5,576 bases of DNA from Candidatus Omnitrophota bacterium (GTDB taxonomy: Bacteria; Omnitrophota; Gorgyraeia; Pluralincolimonadales; Pluralincolimonadaceae). The notes under the pieces were generated by a model. The model ran no database searches and was not told the DNA's origin. It was given only the letters and a program-made list of their open reading frames with translations. The stretch covers positions 1 to 5,576 of the forward strand of contig JAGUXU010000023.1 of assembly GCA_020061685.1 (NCBI GenBank). Reading direction: 5' to 3'. The translations under genes were made by a program, and so were the position numbers. Positions 1-5,576 of this stretch are shown in pieces. The first letter of the stretch is position 1. Every line of letters starts with the position of its first letter.

Positions 1-9
1 AATTACTGA

Positions 10-38
10 TTGACTATTTATATATTTAGGTCTACAAT
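10..38 (+). promoter_or_regulatory. Sigma-70-type promoter of dnaX-recR
   Basis: A -35 hexamer TTGACT (10-15) and a -10 hexamer TACAAT (33-38) are separated by exactly 17 bp. Each differs from consensus at one position. The region is AT-rich, unlike the coding DNA that follows. Transcription should start near 45-46, giving a leader of only about 23 nt before the dnaX ATG at 69. The AAGGA ribosome binding site lies at 54-58. No other promoter is visible before recR, so dnaX and recR are probably cotranscribed from here. The call rests on motif match and position only. Confidence 0.75.
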
Positions 39-48
39 TTAGGTTGTA
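24..48. repeat. Direct and inverted repeats over the dnaX -10 region
   Basis: Two 8-bp direct copies of ATTTAGGT lie at 24-31 and 37-44, 13 bp apart start to start, flanking and partly covering the -10 box. An interleaved inverted repeat, TACAA (33-37) and TTGTA (44-48), has a 6-bp gap and runs from the -10 box to just past the expected start site. A DNA-binding repressor could use such a site, but in AT-rich DNA short repeats also arise by chance. The repeats are seen directly; an operator role is inference. Confidence 0.3.
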
Positions 49-68
49 ATCATAAGGATATTTTATAA

Positions 69-1748
69 ATGTCTTATATAGTCTTCGCACGCAAGTGGCG
101 GCCGAAAGACTTTGAGAGCGTATTGGGTCAGGGACACGTCGTGACCACGCTCAAGAATGCCATATCACAGAGCCGGGTCGCCCATGCGTATCTTTTTTCC
201 GGCCCACGCGGCGTAGGAAAGACCACGACCGCCCGCATCTTCGCGATGGGGTTAAATTGCAAGAACGGGCCTACCTCGACCCCGTGCGGAAATTGCGATT
301 CCTGCAAAGAAACAGCCAACGGCACGAACTTAGACGTCATAGAGATAGACGGCGCCTCAAACCGCGGTATAGATGAAGTCCGCACACTCCGCGAAAACAT
401 AAAATTCTCGCCCTCGCAGGGAAAATTCAAGGTATATATCATAGATGAAGTCCATATGCTGACAGAGGAGGCCTTCAACGCGCTCTTAAAGACGCTTGAG
501 GAGCCGCCCTCGCACGTCGTTTTTATCTTCGCCACGACCCGCCCTTACAAAGTCCCTCCGACGATACTTTCGCGGTGCCAGAGGTTCGATTTCAAGCGCC
601 TCTCGATAGATGAGATCGCGGGAAAGTTAAAGGATATCGCCGCCAGCGAGAAACTTGAGATACAGGAAGAGGCGCTTTATACGGTAGCCCGCGCGGCGGA
701 AGGCTCGATGCGCGACGCGGAGTCTATGCTCGACCAGCTCGTGTCTTTCTGCGGCAGGAAGATAGACCTGGACAGCGCCACATCGATCCTCGGGATGATA
801 GGACAGGGAGTCCTCTTTGATTTTACGGATAAGGTCATAACAAAGGATACGGCGGGGATATTAAAGTTAGTCGACCAGGTCATAAGCGGCGGCAAAGATA
901 TACCGCAATTCCTGAATTCCCTTATCGGGCATTTCAGGAACCTCCTGATAACCAAAGTGGGGGAAGACCCCCAATCGCTTATTGACCTGCCGAAGGAGTC
1001 GGTCGAACGCATTTCCGCGCAGGCGAGCTCATTTACGAGCGAGAGCCTGCTTTATATCCTTTCCGTCCTGGCTAACGCGCAGGACGCGGTGCGGCGGGCG
1101 GTATCGCAAAGGATACCCCTGGAGTTGGCCGCCATACGGCTTACGCGCAGGGAAGACCTTTCGTCGCTGTCGTCTATACTAAACCGCCTCTTGGAGATAG
1201 AGAAGAGGTTGGAGTCGAAAGGCAGCCCTCACGCGGCTCAGCCTCATGTTCAGGACCCCCATCGCGAAGACAAAAAGAACCCGGAGAAGAATTTAAACCT
1301 CTTATCCTCGCCGGATAAGACAGAAGAACAGCTTGCGGTCGGCGTCGGCGTGAAGAATCCGCTTGATGTATCATTTGAGAGGATATGCGAGATATGGCCG
1401 ATCTTATTGAGGGGCATTACCTCGAAGAAGATGTCGGTCGCGATATTCCTGCAGGCGGCGCAGCCGTTAAAATTAGACGAGAAGGTCCTTACAATCGCCT
1501 TCGCCAGAGAGAGCAGGTTCAATAAAGAGGCGCTTGAGGCGAACGGCAACCGGAGAGTGATAGAGGACGCCCTAAACGAGATCTTAAGCCAGGAACTGCG
1601 CATCGATTTTAAGGTAGTCGAGGAGTTGGAGAAGAAGGTCTCGGCCGAAGAACCGTTATATGAAGAATATAAAGAAGAGACCCACGAGGTCATAAAGTCC
1701 GCCCTTGATATCTTCGGTGGAAATTTAAAGAAAAAAGGCCCCGCCTAA
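69..1748 (+). CDS. dnaX: DNA polymerase III subunit tau/gamma (clamp loader ATPase)
   Basis: This is the motor subunit of the replicative clamp loader, which opens the beta sliding clamp and places it on primed DNA; the long tau form also ties the loader to the polymerase. In the 559-residue protein the AAA+ core shows Walker A GPRGVGKT (45-52), four zinc-module cysteines (C64, C73, C76, C79), Walker B with DEVH (126-129), sensor-1 ATT (155-157), the SRC arginine finger (R169) and sensor-2 GSMRDA (212-217). These positions match the E. coli protein almost exactly. Domain III runs to about residue 360. A polar, probably disordered linker (about 385-430) leads to a C-terminal domain (about 430-520) like the tau C-terminal domain of other bacteria. 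The protein is shorter than E. coli tau (643 aa). The ATG follows AAGGA by 10 nt. A possible frameshift site lies in the linker and is listed separately. Confidence 0.97.
   Translation: MSYIVFARKWRPKDFESVLGQGHVVTTLKNAISQSRVAHAYLFSGPRGVGKTTTARIFAMGLNCKNGPTSTPCGNCDSCKETANGTNLDVIEIDGASNRGIDEVRTLRENIKFSPSQGKFKVYIIDEVHMLTEEAFNALLKTLEEPPSHVVFIFATTRPYKVPPTILSRCQRFDFKRLSIDEIAGKLKDIAASEKLEIQEEALYTVARAAEGSMRDAESMLDQLVSFCGRKIDLDSATSILGMIGQGVLFDFTDKVITKDTAGILKLVDQVISGGKDIPQFLNSLIGHFRNLLITKVGEDPQSLIDLPKESVERISAQASSFTSESLLYILSVLANAQDAVRRAVSQRIPLELAAIRLTRREDLSSLSSILNRLLEIEKRLESKGSPHAAQPHVQDPHREDKKNPEKNLNLLSSPDKTEEQLAVGVGVKNPLDVSFERICEIWPILLRGITSKKMSVAIFLQAAQPLKLDEKVLTIAFARESRFNKEALEANGNRRVIEDALNEILSQELRIDFKVVEELEKKVSAEEPLYEEYKEETHEVIKSALDIFGGNLKKKGPA
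1271..1320 (+). promoter_or_regulatory. Candidate -1 frameshift site with downstream stem-loop in dnaX
   Basis: In the linker, codons 402-403 form the in-frame heptamer C AAA AAG (1271-1277), one base from the E. coli dnaX slippery site A AAA AAG. A perfect 8-bp stem (1300-1307 with 1313-1320, 5-nt loop) follows 22 nt later. An AGGA element lies 15 nt upstream (1252-1255). A -1 slip would add 13 residues and stop at TAA 1316-1318, inside the stem, giving a product of about 416 aa that keeps the ATPase and oligomerisation domains, close to E. coli gamma (431 aa). Against this, the first base is C rather than A, and the spacer is far longer than the 5-6 nt of E. coli. The structure is seen; function is inference. 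Confidence 0.25.
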
Positions 1749-1763
1749 AGAAGGTTTATTCAT

Positions 1764-2366
1764 ATGCCGGGTTACGCCAAATCTCTGGAAAAATTGATAA
1801 CCGCATTTACAAAGCTTCCCGGAATCGGCCAGAAGTCCGCCGAGAGGCTGGCGATGCACATACTTAAGTCCCCCAAGGAAGAGGCGGTCGCGCTCTCGGA
1901 GGCGATCATAAAGGTGAAAGAGGCGATAGGTTTTTGCAAGAACTGTTATAATCTAAGCGAGGGCGAGGTCTGCCACATCTGCGCCGATCCGGCGCGCGAC
2001 AGGGCGACTATCCTTGTGGTGGAAGAGCCGAAGGATATACTGGCGATAGAGAAGACAGGGGCATATAAGGGGCTCTACCATGTCCTGCTGGGAGCGATAT
2101 CCCCGTTAGACGGGATAGGGCCGGATGAGCTTAAGATAAAGGACCTCCTGCGCCGGGTAAAGGCGGAAAAGATAAAAGAGGTCATAATAGCTACCGACGC
2201 CGATACCGAGGGCGAGACTACAGCCCTGTATATTTCGCAAGCCCTTAAAAATCAGGTAGTTAAGACAAGTCGCATCGCATACGGCCTTCCGGTCGGCTCA
2301 CATCTGGAGTATGCCGATCAGGCCACTCTTGCCCGCGCCCTGGAAGGGCGGAATCAAATTTCTTGA
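1764..2366 (+). CDS. recR: Recombination mediator protein RecR
   Basis: RecR works with RecO (and RecF) to load RecA onto SSB-coated single-stranded DNA at gaps and stalled forks. The 200-residue length is typical. In order are a helix-hairpin-helix with LPGIGQKSAERLA (18-30), a C4 zinc finger (C58, C61, C70, C73), a TOPRIM domain starting LVVEEPKDILAIE (84-96), the family signature SPLDGIGPDEL (113-123), ATDADTEGETTALYI (143-157), and the C-terminal GLPVGSHLEYAD segment (174-185). The acidic part of the TOPRIM motif reads D-A-D, where E. coli has N-P-T. The ATG lies 15 nt after the dnaX stop, with AAGAAGG ending 9 nt upstream, so it is probably translated from the dnaX mRNA. Its stop codon is shared with the -35 box of the next promoter. 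Confidence 0.97.
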   Translation: MPGYAKSLEKLITAFTKLPGIGQKSAERLAMHILKSPKEEAVALSEAIIKVKEAIGFCKNCYNLSEGEVCHICADPARDRATILVVEEPKDILAIEKTGAYKGLYHVLLGAISPLDGIGPDELKIKDLLRRVKAEKIKEVIIATDADTEGETTALYISQALKNQVVKTSRIAYGLPVGSHLEYADQATLARALEGRNQIS

Positions 2367-2391
2367 CACAGGCCGCCCAATCTGGTAAAAT
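2363..2391 (+). promoter_or_regulatory. Consensus sigma-70 promoter of the membrane protein-por operon
   Basis: A perfect -35 TTGACA (2363-2368) and a -10 TAAAAT (2386-2391) are 17 bp apart, and TGG just before the -10 box makes an extended -10. The -35 box includes the recR stop codon TGA (2364-2366), so the two units are packed without spare sequence. The expected start is near 2398-2400, giving a leader of about 35 nt. No rho-independent terminator is visible after recR, so read-through from the dnaX promoter is possible. The match suggests strong constitutive transcription, fitting a central metabolic enzyme. Confidence 0.85.
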
Positions 2392-2410
2392 CGCACTTTG
2401 ATGTGTTAAT

Positions 2411-2433
2411 CCTTACATAATAAGGAGGCCTTT
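2411..2433 (+). promoter_or_regulatory. Strong Shine-Dalgarno with overlapping small hairpins
   Basis: AAGGAGG (2422-2428) lies 5 nt before a TTG codon at 2434 and decides that start, since no ATG or GTG nearby has such a site. The same bases can pair two ways. CCTTA (2411-2415) pairs with TAAGG (2421-2425) across a 5-nt loop, or AAGG (2422-2425) pairs with CCTT (2429-2432), followed by a short T run (2431-2435). Both stems are short and probably weak. The ribosome binding site is well supported; control by pairing is speculative. Confidence 0.6.
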
Positions 2434-3225
2434 TTGAAGGTAAGTAGGGCAGTCGGTAAGGGACTGGCGGTGACCCATAAAGGCTGGCCGATCATAACCG
2501 TTCTTTTTGTTTTTTATGGCATAATAAGGTATCTTGCCGTTCCGAAGGAAGAAATCCCCCCTTATTGGAGAAACAGCGGAGATTGGGGCCTTCTTTTTAT
2601 CTTATTCGTCTTTTCGATAGTGGGGTTAAGCTATCTGTGGGGCGGTGTTTGCGCCTTCGCGCGGGACGGCATAAAGGAAGATAAATACAGGCTTAAGGCG
2701 TTCCTTGGAAACTGTAACAGATATTTTATAAGAGAGCTGTGCCTTACGCTGATAATAGGGGTGCCGCTTTGGCTGATAAGCGTCATAACGATAGCCCTGT
2801 TAGGCGGCGCTGTCTCATTGCTGGATAACAATATGTTTGTCTCATCCGTACTCGGGATCGCATCCCTTACGTTGTTTATCCTGTGCGCGGCACTCGCCGT
2901 ATTATCGTCGTTCTCCTGGACTATAACGGTGGCGGACGATCAAGGGATCCTTAAGCCGATAGTGAAGAGCTTCTTCTTCGCCGGCGAGAGATTTTTCAGG
3001 ATAATAGGTTTTTGCGTTTTACTTTTCGCGATCATAATAACGGTATCTTTGATAGCGTGGATATGTTACGCGTTTGTCGTGCAGGGCTTAAGGCGTCTCG
3101 GCTTGGACGGGAGCATCATCGTCTTAAGGGAGATAGTCGGCTGCGCGCTTAACGGGTATTTTTTATTGTTCATGGCGTCATCATTTATGGCTTATTATTT
3201 GAATAGGGAACAATATACGAGATGA
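2434..3225 (+). CDS. Polytopic membrane protein of unknown function
   Basis: I do not recognise this 263-residue protein to a named gene. It has about six hydrophobic stretches, near residues 17-36, 51-72, 101-127, 134-163, 188-216 and 228-256, and no cleavable signal peptide is evident. Polar loops include a Lys/Arg-rich stretch (79-100) and ADDQGILKPIVKSFFF (167-182). That loop, followed by a hydrophobic helix, recalls the six-helix membrane families in which an amphipathic loop with a conserved Lys-Ser precedes a transmembrane helix (YciC-like or DUF975-like); this is only a resemblance. Seven cysteines are scattered with no CxxC pair, so iron-sulfur or haem c binding is not suggested. It starts with TTG, supported by AAGGAGG 5 nt upstream. 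Its stop overlaps the porG start (ATGA, 3222-3225), so it is translationally coupled to the oxidoreductase genes. A role in that pathway is inference from position. Confidence 0.8.
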   Translation: MKVSRAVGKGLAVTHKGWPIITVLFVFYGIIRYLAVPKEEIPPYWRNSGDWGLLFILFVFSIVGLSYLWGGVCAFARDGIKEDKYRLKAFLGNCNRYFIRELCLTLIIGVPLWLISVITIALLGGAVSLLDNNMFVSSVLGIASLTLFILCAALAVLSSFSWTITVADDQGILKPIVKSFFFAGERFFRIIGFCVLLFAIIITVSLIAWICYAFVVQGLRRLGLDGSIIVLREIVGCALNGYFLLFMASSFMAYYLNREQYTR

Positions 3226-3794
3226 AAGGTATAACAGAAGTAGCATGGCACGGCAGGGGCGGGCAGGGCGCTGTCACCGCCGCGAAACTATTGGCTGAGG
3301 CCGCTCTGCGTGAAGGCAAGAACATTCAGGCGTTCCCGGAATTCGGCGCGGAGCGCACCGGAGCGCCCGTAAGGAGTTTTACGAGGATAAGCGCGTCGCC
3401 CATTACCATCCATTGCTCGATCACCGCGCCCGATTGCATAGTCGTATTGGACCCCACATTGCTTGATGCCGTCGATATCACCGAAGGAATGAAACCCGCC
3501 TCAGTGGTCGTCATAAATACCGTCCGCCCGGCGAAAGACATAAGGAATGAATTGAAACTGGAAGGCGGCAAGATATTCACGGTGGATGCGACCTCGATCT
3601 CGGTCGGCAAATTGGGGCGCAATATCCCGAATATGCCTATGGTGGGGGCGCTGATAAAGGCGACCGGTATCATAAAACTGGAAAATCTTATTGAGACCTT
3701 TAAGGATAGTTTCGCCAAGAAATTCACCCCCGAGGTCTTAAAGGGTAATATCGAGGCGATCGAAGAGGCCTATAAAGAGGCAAAGGCGGAATAA
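3222..3794 (+). CDS. porG: Pyruvate (2-oxoacid):ferredoxin oxidoreductase, gamma subunit
   Basis: This is the gamma subunit of the four-subunit 2-oxoacid:ferredoxin oxidoreductase, an oxygen-sensitive cytoplasmic enzyme; the domain is thought to help bind coenzyme A and close the active site. The 190 residues match the usual length. Family signatures are the glycine-rich WHGRGGQGAVTAA (9-21), PEFGAERTGAPVRSF (39-53), VVLDPTLL (74-81) and the C-terminal PNMPMVGAL (136-144). The ATG overlaps the stop of the upstream membrane protein, and AGGGAA lies 11 nt before it. One base separates its stop from the porD start. Gamma subunits of pyruvate, 2-oxoisovalerate and 2-oxoglutarate enzymes are alike, so the substrate cannot be fixed from this protein alone. 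Confidence 0.93.
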   Translation: MKGITEVAWHGRGGQGAVTAAKLLAEAALREGKNIQAFPEFGAERTGAPVRSFTRISASPITIHCSITAPDCIVVLDPTLLDAVDITEGMKPASVVVINTVRPAKDIRNELKLEGGKIFTVDATSISVGKLGRNIPNMPMVGALIKATGIIKLENLIETFKDSFAKKFTPEVLKGNIEAIEEAYKEAKAE

Positions 3795-3795
3795 T

Positions 3796-4104
3796 ATGGC
3801 TGCTAAAGAGAATAAACGCGCGCCCGGCTGGAAAGAGATGCCCATCGGAGGAGTAAATCCGGAAGCCGGCAATGCGGTAAAATACAATACCGGGACCTGG
3901 CGGACATTTAAGCCGGTCTGGTTTAATGACAGATGCATCCAGTGCTACCTCTGCTGGATCAACTGTCCGGATGTCTCTATCTTGATCAAAGAGGGTAAAG
4001 TCGCGGGCATCGATTACGAACACTGCAAGGGTTGCGGCATATGTGCCGTTGTCTGTCCTGTTAAACCGAAGAAGGCCATCGAGATGGTCAAGGAAGAGAA
4101 ATGA
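3796..4104 (+). CDS. porD: Pyruvate (2-oxoacid):ferredoxin oxidoreductase, delta subunit (2x[4Fe-4S] ferredoxin-like)
   Basis: The delta subunit carries electrons from the catalytic core to external ferredoxin. The 102-residue protein has two CxxCxxCxxxCP motifs: C47, C50, C53, C57 and C77, C80, C83, C87, each enough for one [4Fe-4S] cluster. The N-terminal 46 residues, with GTWRTFKPVW (33-42) just before the first cluster, are the usual delta-subunit extension and set it apart from a free ferredoxin. The ATG is 2 nt after the last base of the porG stop (one base between), with AAAGG ending 9 nt upstream inside porG. Its stop overlaps the porA start as ATGA (4101-4104). A separate delta gene marks the ancestral four-subunit form rather than the single-chain fused enzyme. 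Confidence 0.95.
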   Translation: MAAKENKRAPGWKEMPIGGVNPEAGNAVKYNTGTWRTFKPVWFNDRCIQCYLCWINCPDVSILIKEGKVAGIDYEHCKGCGICAVVCPVKPKKAIEMVKEEK

Positions 4105-5282
4105 GTAAGAAACTTTTAGCGCTTACGGGAAACGACGCGGCAGCATACGCGATGAAGCAGATAAATCCGGACGTGGTCGCGGCATACCCCATTACTCCGC
4201 AGACCTCGCTTATGGAAAAATTCGCGCAATATGTCGCCGACGGCGAGATAGATACCGAGGTCGTATTGGTCGAATCCGAACATTCGGCGATGTCGGCCTG
4301 CGTAGGGGCTTCGGCCGCGGGCGCACGCGTGATGACGGCGACCTCCTCGCAGGGGCTCGCGCTTATGTGGGAGGTATGTTATATAGCGGCGGGATACAGA
4401 TTGCCCATAGTCATGCCGCTTGTGAACCGCGCCCTCTCAGGGCCCATCAATATACACTGCGACCATTCGGACGCGATGGGCATACGCGATTCGGGATGGG
4501 TCCAGATCTGGTCGGAGAACGCGCAGGAGGTCTACGACAACCTGCTTCAGGCGATAAAGATAGCCGAGGACCCGGAAGTGATGCTTCCCGTGATGGTAAA
4601 TTACGACGGTTTCATAATAAGCCATGCCATAGAGAACCTCTTCGTGTACGACGACGCCGAGACAAAGAGCTTCGTCGGCGAATACAAGCCGAAATATATG
4701 CTGCTTGACGCCAAGAAGCCGGTTACCTTCGGGACATTCGACTTGACGGATTATTATTTTGAGCACAGGCGCCAGATGGCCGAGGGGATGAGGAACTCAA
4801 AGAAGGTCATCTCAAGGGTCGCGAAGGAATTCTCAAAGATATGCGGCCGCGAATACGGATTTTTGGAGGGCTATAAATTAGATGACGCGGAAGTGGCGAT
4901 AGTGGCGCTCGGCTCTACCGTAGGGACCGCGCGCGCGGTCGTAGACGAATTGCGCGCGAAAGGCATTAAGGCCGGCATACTGAAGATACGCGTCTTTAGG
5001 CCGTTCCCCGAAGAGGAGATAGCCGCTTCGTTGAAGCATCTGAAGGCGATAGCGGTATTAGACCGCGCCGACGCGCTGAATGCCGTCGGAGGGCCCTTGT
5101 TTGATGAGGTGCGCGCCGCCTTTTATAATAAGTCAAACATACCGCTTGTAAATTATGTATACGGCCTCGGCGGAAGGGATATGGGGCTCGATGATATCAA
5201 ACGTGTTTATTCCGAGGTCTCCGAAGTAGCGAAGACAGGCAAGATAAAAGACCTCGTGACATATCTGGGAGTAAGGGACTGA
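4101..5282 (+). CDS. porA: Pyruvate (2-oxoacid):ferredoxin oxidoreductase, alpha subunit
   Basis: The alpha subunit forms the active site with PorB, decarboxylating pyruvate on thiamine diphosphate and passing electrons to iron-sulfur clusters as acetyl-CoA forms. Its 393 residues are the usual size. The N-terminal pyrimidine-binding domain shows GNDAAAYA (10-17), YPITPQT (29-35), VESEHSAMSACVGAS (57-71) with a conserved Glu at 60, TSSQGLALM (81-89) and RDSGW (129-133). Domain II (transketolase C-terminal-like) begins near 263 with VAIVALGSTVGTA (265-277), RVFRPFP (297-303), LDRA (320-323) and YGLGGRD (354-360). The start overlaps the porD stop, with AGGA (4091-4094) 6 nt before it. Alpha subunits of this type mostly serve pyruvate; the closely related 2-oxoisovalerate enzyme cannot be wholly excluded. 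Confidence 0.95.
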   Translation: MSKKLLALTGNDAAAYAMKQINPDVVAAYPITPQTSLMEKFAQYVADGEIDTEVVLVESEHSAMSACVGASAAGARVMTATSSQGLALMWEVCYIAAGYRLPIVMPLVNRALSGPINIHCDHSDAMGIRDSGWVQIWSENAQEVYDNLLQAIKIAEDPEVMLPVMVNYDGFIISHAIENLFVYDDAETKSFVGEYKPKYMLLDAKKPVTFGTFDLTDYYFEHRRQMAEGMRNSKKVISRVAKEFSKICGREYGFLEGYKLDDAEVAIVALGSTVGTARAVVDELRAKGIKAGILKIRVFRPFPEEEIAASLKHLKAIAVLDRADALNAVGGPLFDEVRAAFYNKSNIPLVNYVYGLGGRDMGLDDIKRVYSEVSEVAKTGKIKDLVTYLGVRD

Positions 5283-5576
5283 TGGCGAACTTAAGGGAAC
5301 TTTCAAAACGTCAGGAGGTCTTGACCGGCGGCCACAGGATGTGCGCGGGTTGCGGGGCGCCGATAATCATACGGCAGGTCACGTTATCGCAGAATATGCC
5401 GCTTGTCGTGGGAAGCGCTACCGGCTGTCTTGAGGTCTCGACGACAGTCCACCCCTTTACGGCGTGGAAATCGAGTTTCGTGCATTGCGCGTTTGAAAAT
5501 TCCGCCGCCACCGTATCGGGTGCCGAGGCGGCGTATAAGGCGCTTAAGCGCCGCGGTAAGATAAAGGAGGAGTTCA
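5282..5576 (+). CDS. porB: Pyruvate (2-oxoacid):ferredoxin oxidoreductase, beta subunit (5' part, cut by window end)
   Basis: The first 98 codons of porB are present; the frame is open to the window end, so about 200 residues are missing if the protein has the family length of roughly 300. The beta subunit binds the diphosphate end of thiamine diphosphate with Mg2+ and holds the proximal [4Fe-4S] cluster. Visible are MCAGCGAPI (20-28), with cluster cysteines C21 and C24, and SATGCLEV (45-52), with the third cysteine C49; the fourth would lie beyond the window. The ATG at 5282 shares one base with the porA TGA (TGATG, 5280-5284), a coupled arrangement. GGAG (5268-5271) lies 10 nt upstream inside porA. 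The gene order gamma-delta-alpha-beta matches the por clusters of Thermotoga and Pyrococcus. Confidence 0.95.
   Translation, partial: MANLRELSKRQEVLTGGHRMCAGCGAPIIIRQVTLSQNMPLVVGSATGCLEVSTTVHPFTAWKSSFVHCAFENSAATVSGAEAAYKALKRRGKIKEEF

Noticed and set aside
128..535. Long open frames on the - strand opposite dnaX, porG, porD and porA (e.g. 128-535, 1250-1693, 3326-3727, 4437-4766)
   Set aside because: They lie wholly opposite strongly conserved genes, have no family-like motifs or ribosome binding sites of their own, and are expected shadows in GC-biased coding DNA.
1728..1737. A6 run near the 3' end of dnaX (AAG AAA AAA GGC) as a frameshift or transcriptional slippage site
   Set aside because: The A AAA AAG heptamer here is out of phase for a -1 tandem slip, the run is shorter than those known for polymerase slippage, and slipping only four codons before the stop could not create a gamma-like product.
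2401..2409. Mini-ORF ATG TGT TAA in the leader of the membrane protein gene as a regulatory leader peptide
   Set aside because: It would start within a few bases of the expected transcript 5' end with no ribosome binding site and encodes only two residues.
2366..2433. Rho-independent terminator between recR and the membrane protein gene
   Set aside because: The only hairpins followed by T residues have 4-5 bp stems and overlap the ribosome binding site of the next gene; no GC-rich terminator stem is present.
3166..3198. Possible internal promoter (TTGTTC ... TATTAT) just before porG
   Set aside because: The spacer is 21 bp, outside the functional range, and the gene overlap with porG favours expression from the upstream promoter.
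4367..4708. Second + strand frame inside porA (113 codons)
   Set aside because: It lies within the conserved TPP-domain coding region of porA in another frame; its translation is Arg/His-rich and has no recognisable domain.

Overview
The window looks like chromosomal DNA from an uncultured or deep-branching anaerobic bacterium. Every gene reads on the + strand. The genes are tightly packed, Shine-Dalgarno sites are clear (AAGGA, AAGGAGG), and the promoters are textbook sigma-70 hexamers with 17-bp spacing. Coding DNA is moderately GC-rich, yet Ile is often ATA and Arg often AGG. That codon style, with a four-subunit ferredoxin-linked 2-oxoacid oxidoreductase next to dnaX-recR, would suit Candidatus Omnitrophota or a similar candidate phylum. 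This assignment is inference from style and gene content; no marker gene in the window proves it.

Layout. Positions 1-68 are an AT-rich intergenic region with a strong promoter, overlapped by short direct and inverted repeats. A replication/repair pair follows: dnaX (69-1748, DNA polymerase III tau/gamma clamp-loader subunit) and recR (1764-2366, recombination mediator), 15 nt apart. The ybaB/ebfC gene that often lies between them is absent. A second consensus promoter (2363-2391) begins inside the recR stop codon and drives the next block: a TTG-started polytopic membrane protein of unknown function (2434-3225), then porG, porD, porA and the 5' part of porB (cut by the window end at 5576).

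The second block is joined by 4-base ATGA overlaps, a 1-base gap and a TGATG overlap, so it is almost certainly one mRNA with coupled translation. The gamma-delta-alpha-beta gene order encodes a four-subunit pyruvate (or related 2-oxoacid) : ferredoxin oxidoreductase. PorA and PorB form the TPP-binding catalytic core, PorD carries two [4Fe-4S] clusters to ferredoxin, and PorG is the gamma subunit. The enzyme converts pyruvate + CoA to acetyl-CoA + CO2 and reduces low-potential ferredoxin, as expected of an anaerobe. The membrane protein at the head of this operon is the least explained gene.

Most of the window is ordinary housekeeping and core energy metabolism. I see no mobile element, CRISPR array, RNA gene or phage signal. 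The points worth a second look are: a possible -1 frameshift site in dnaX that would give a gamma-like short product, the membrane protein coupled to the oxidoreductase, the operator-like repeats over the dnaX -10 box, and the small RNA-structure potential around the Shine-Dalgarno site of the por operon.
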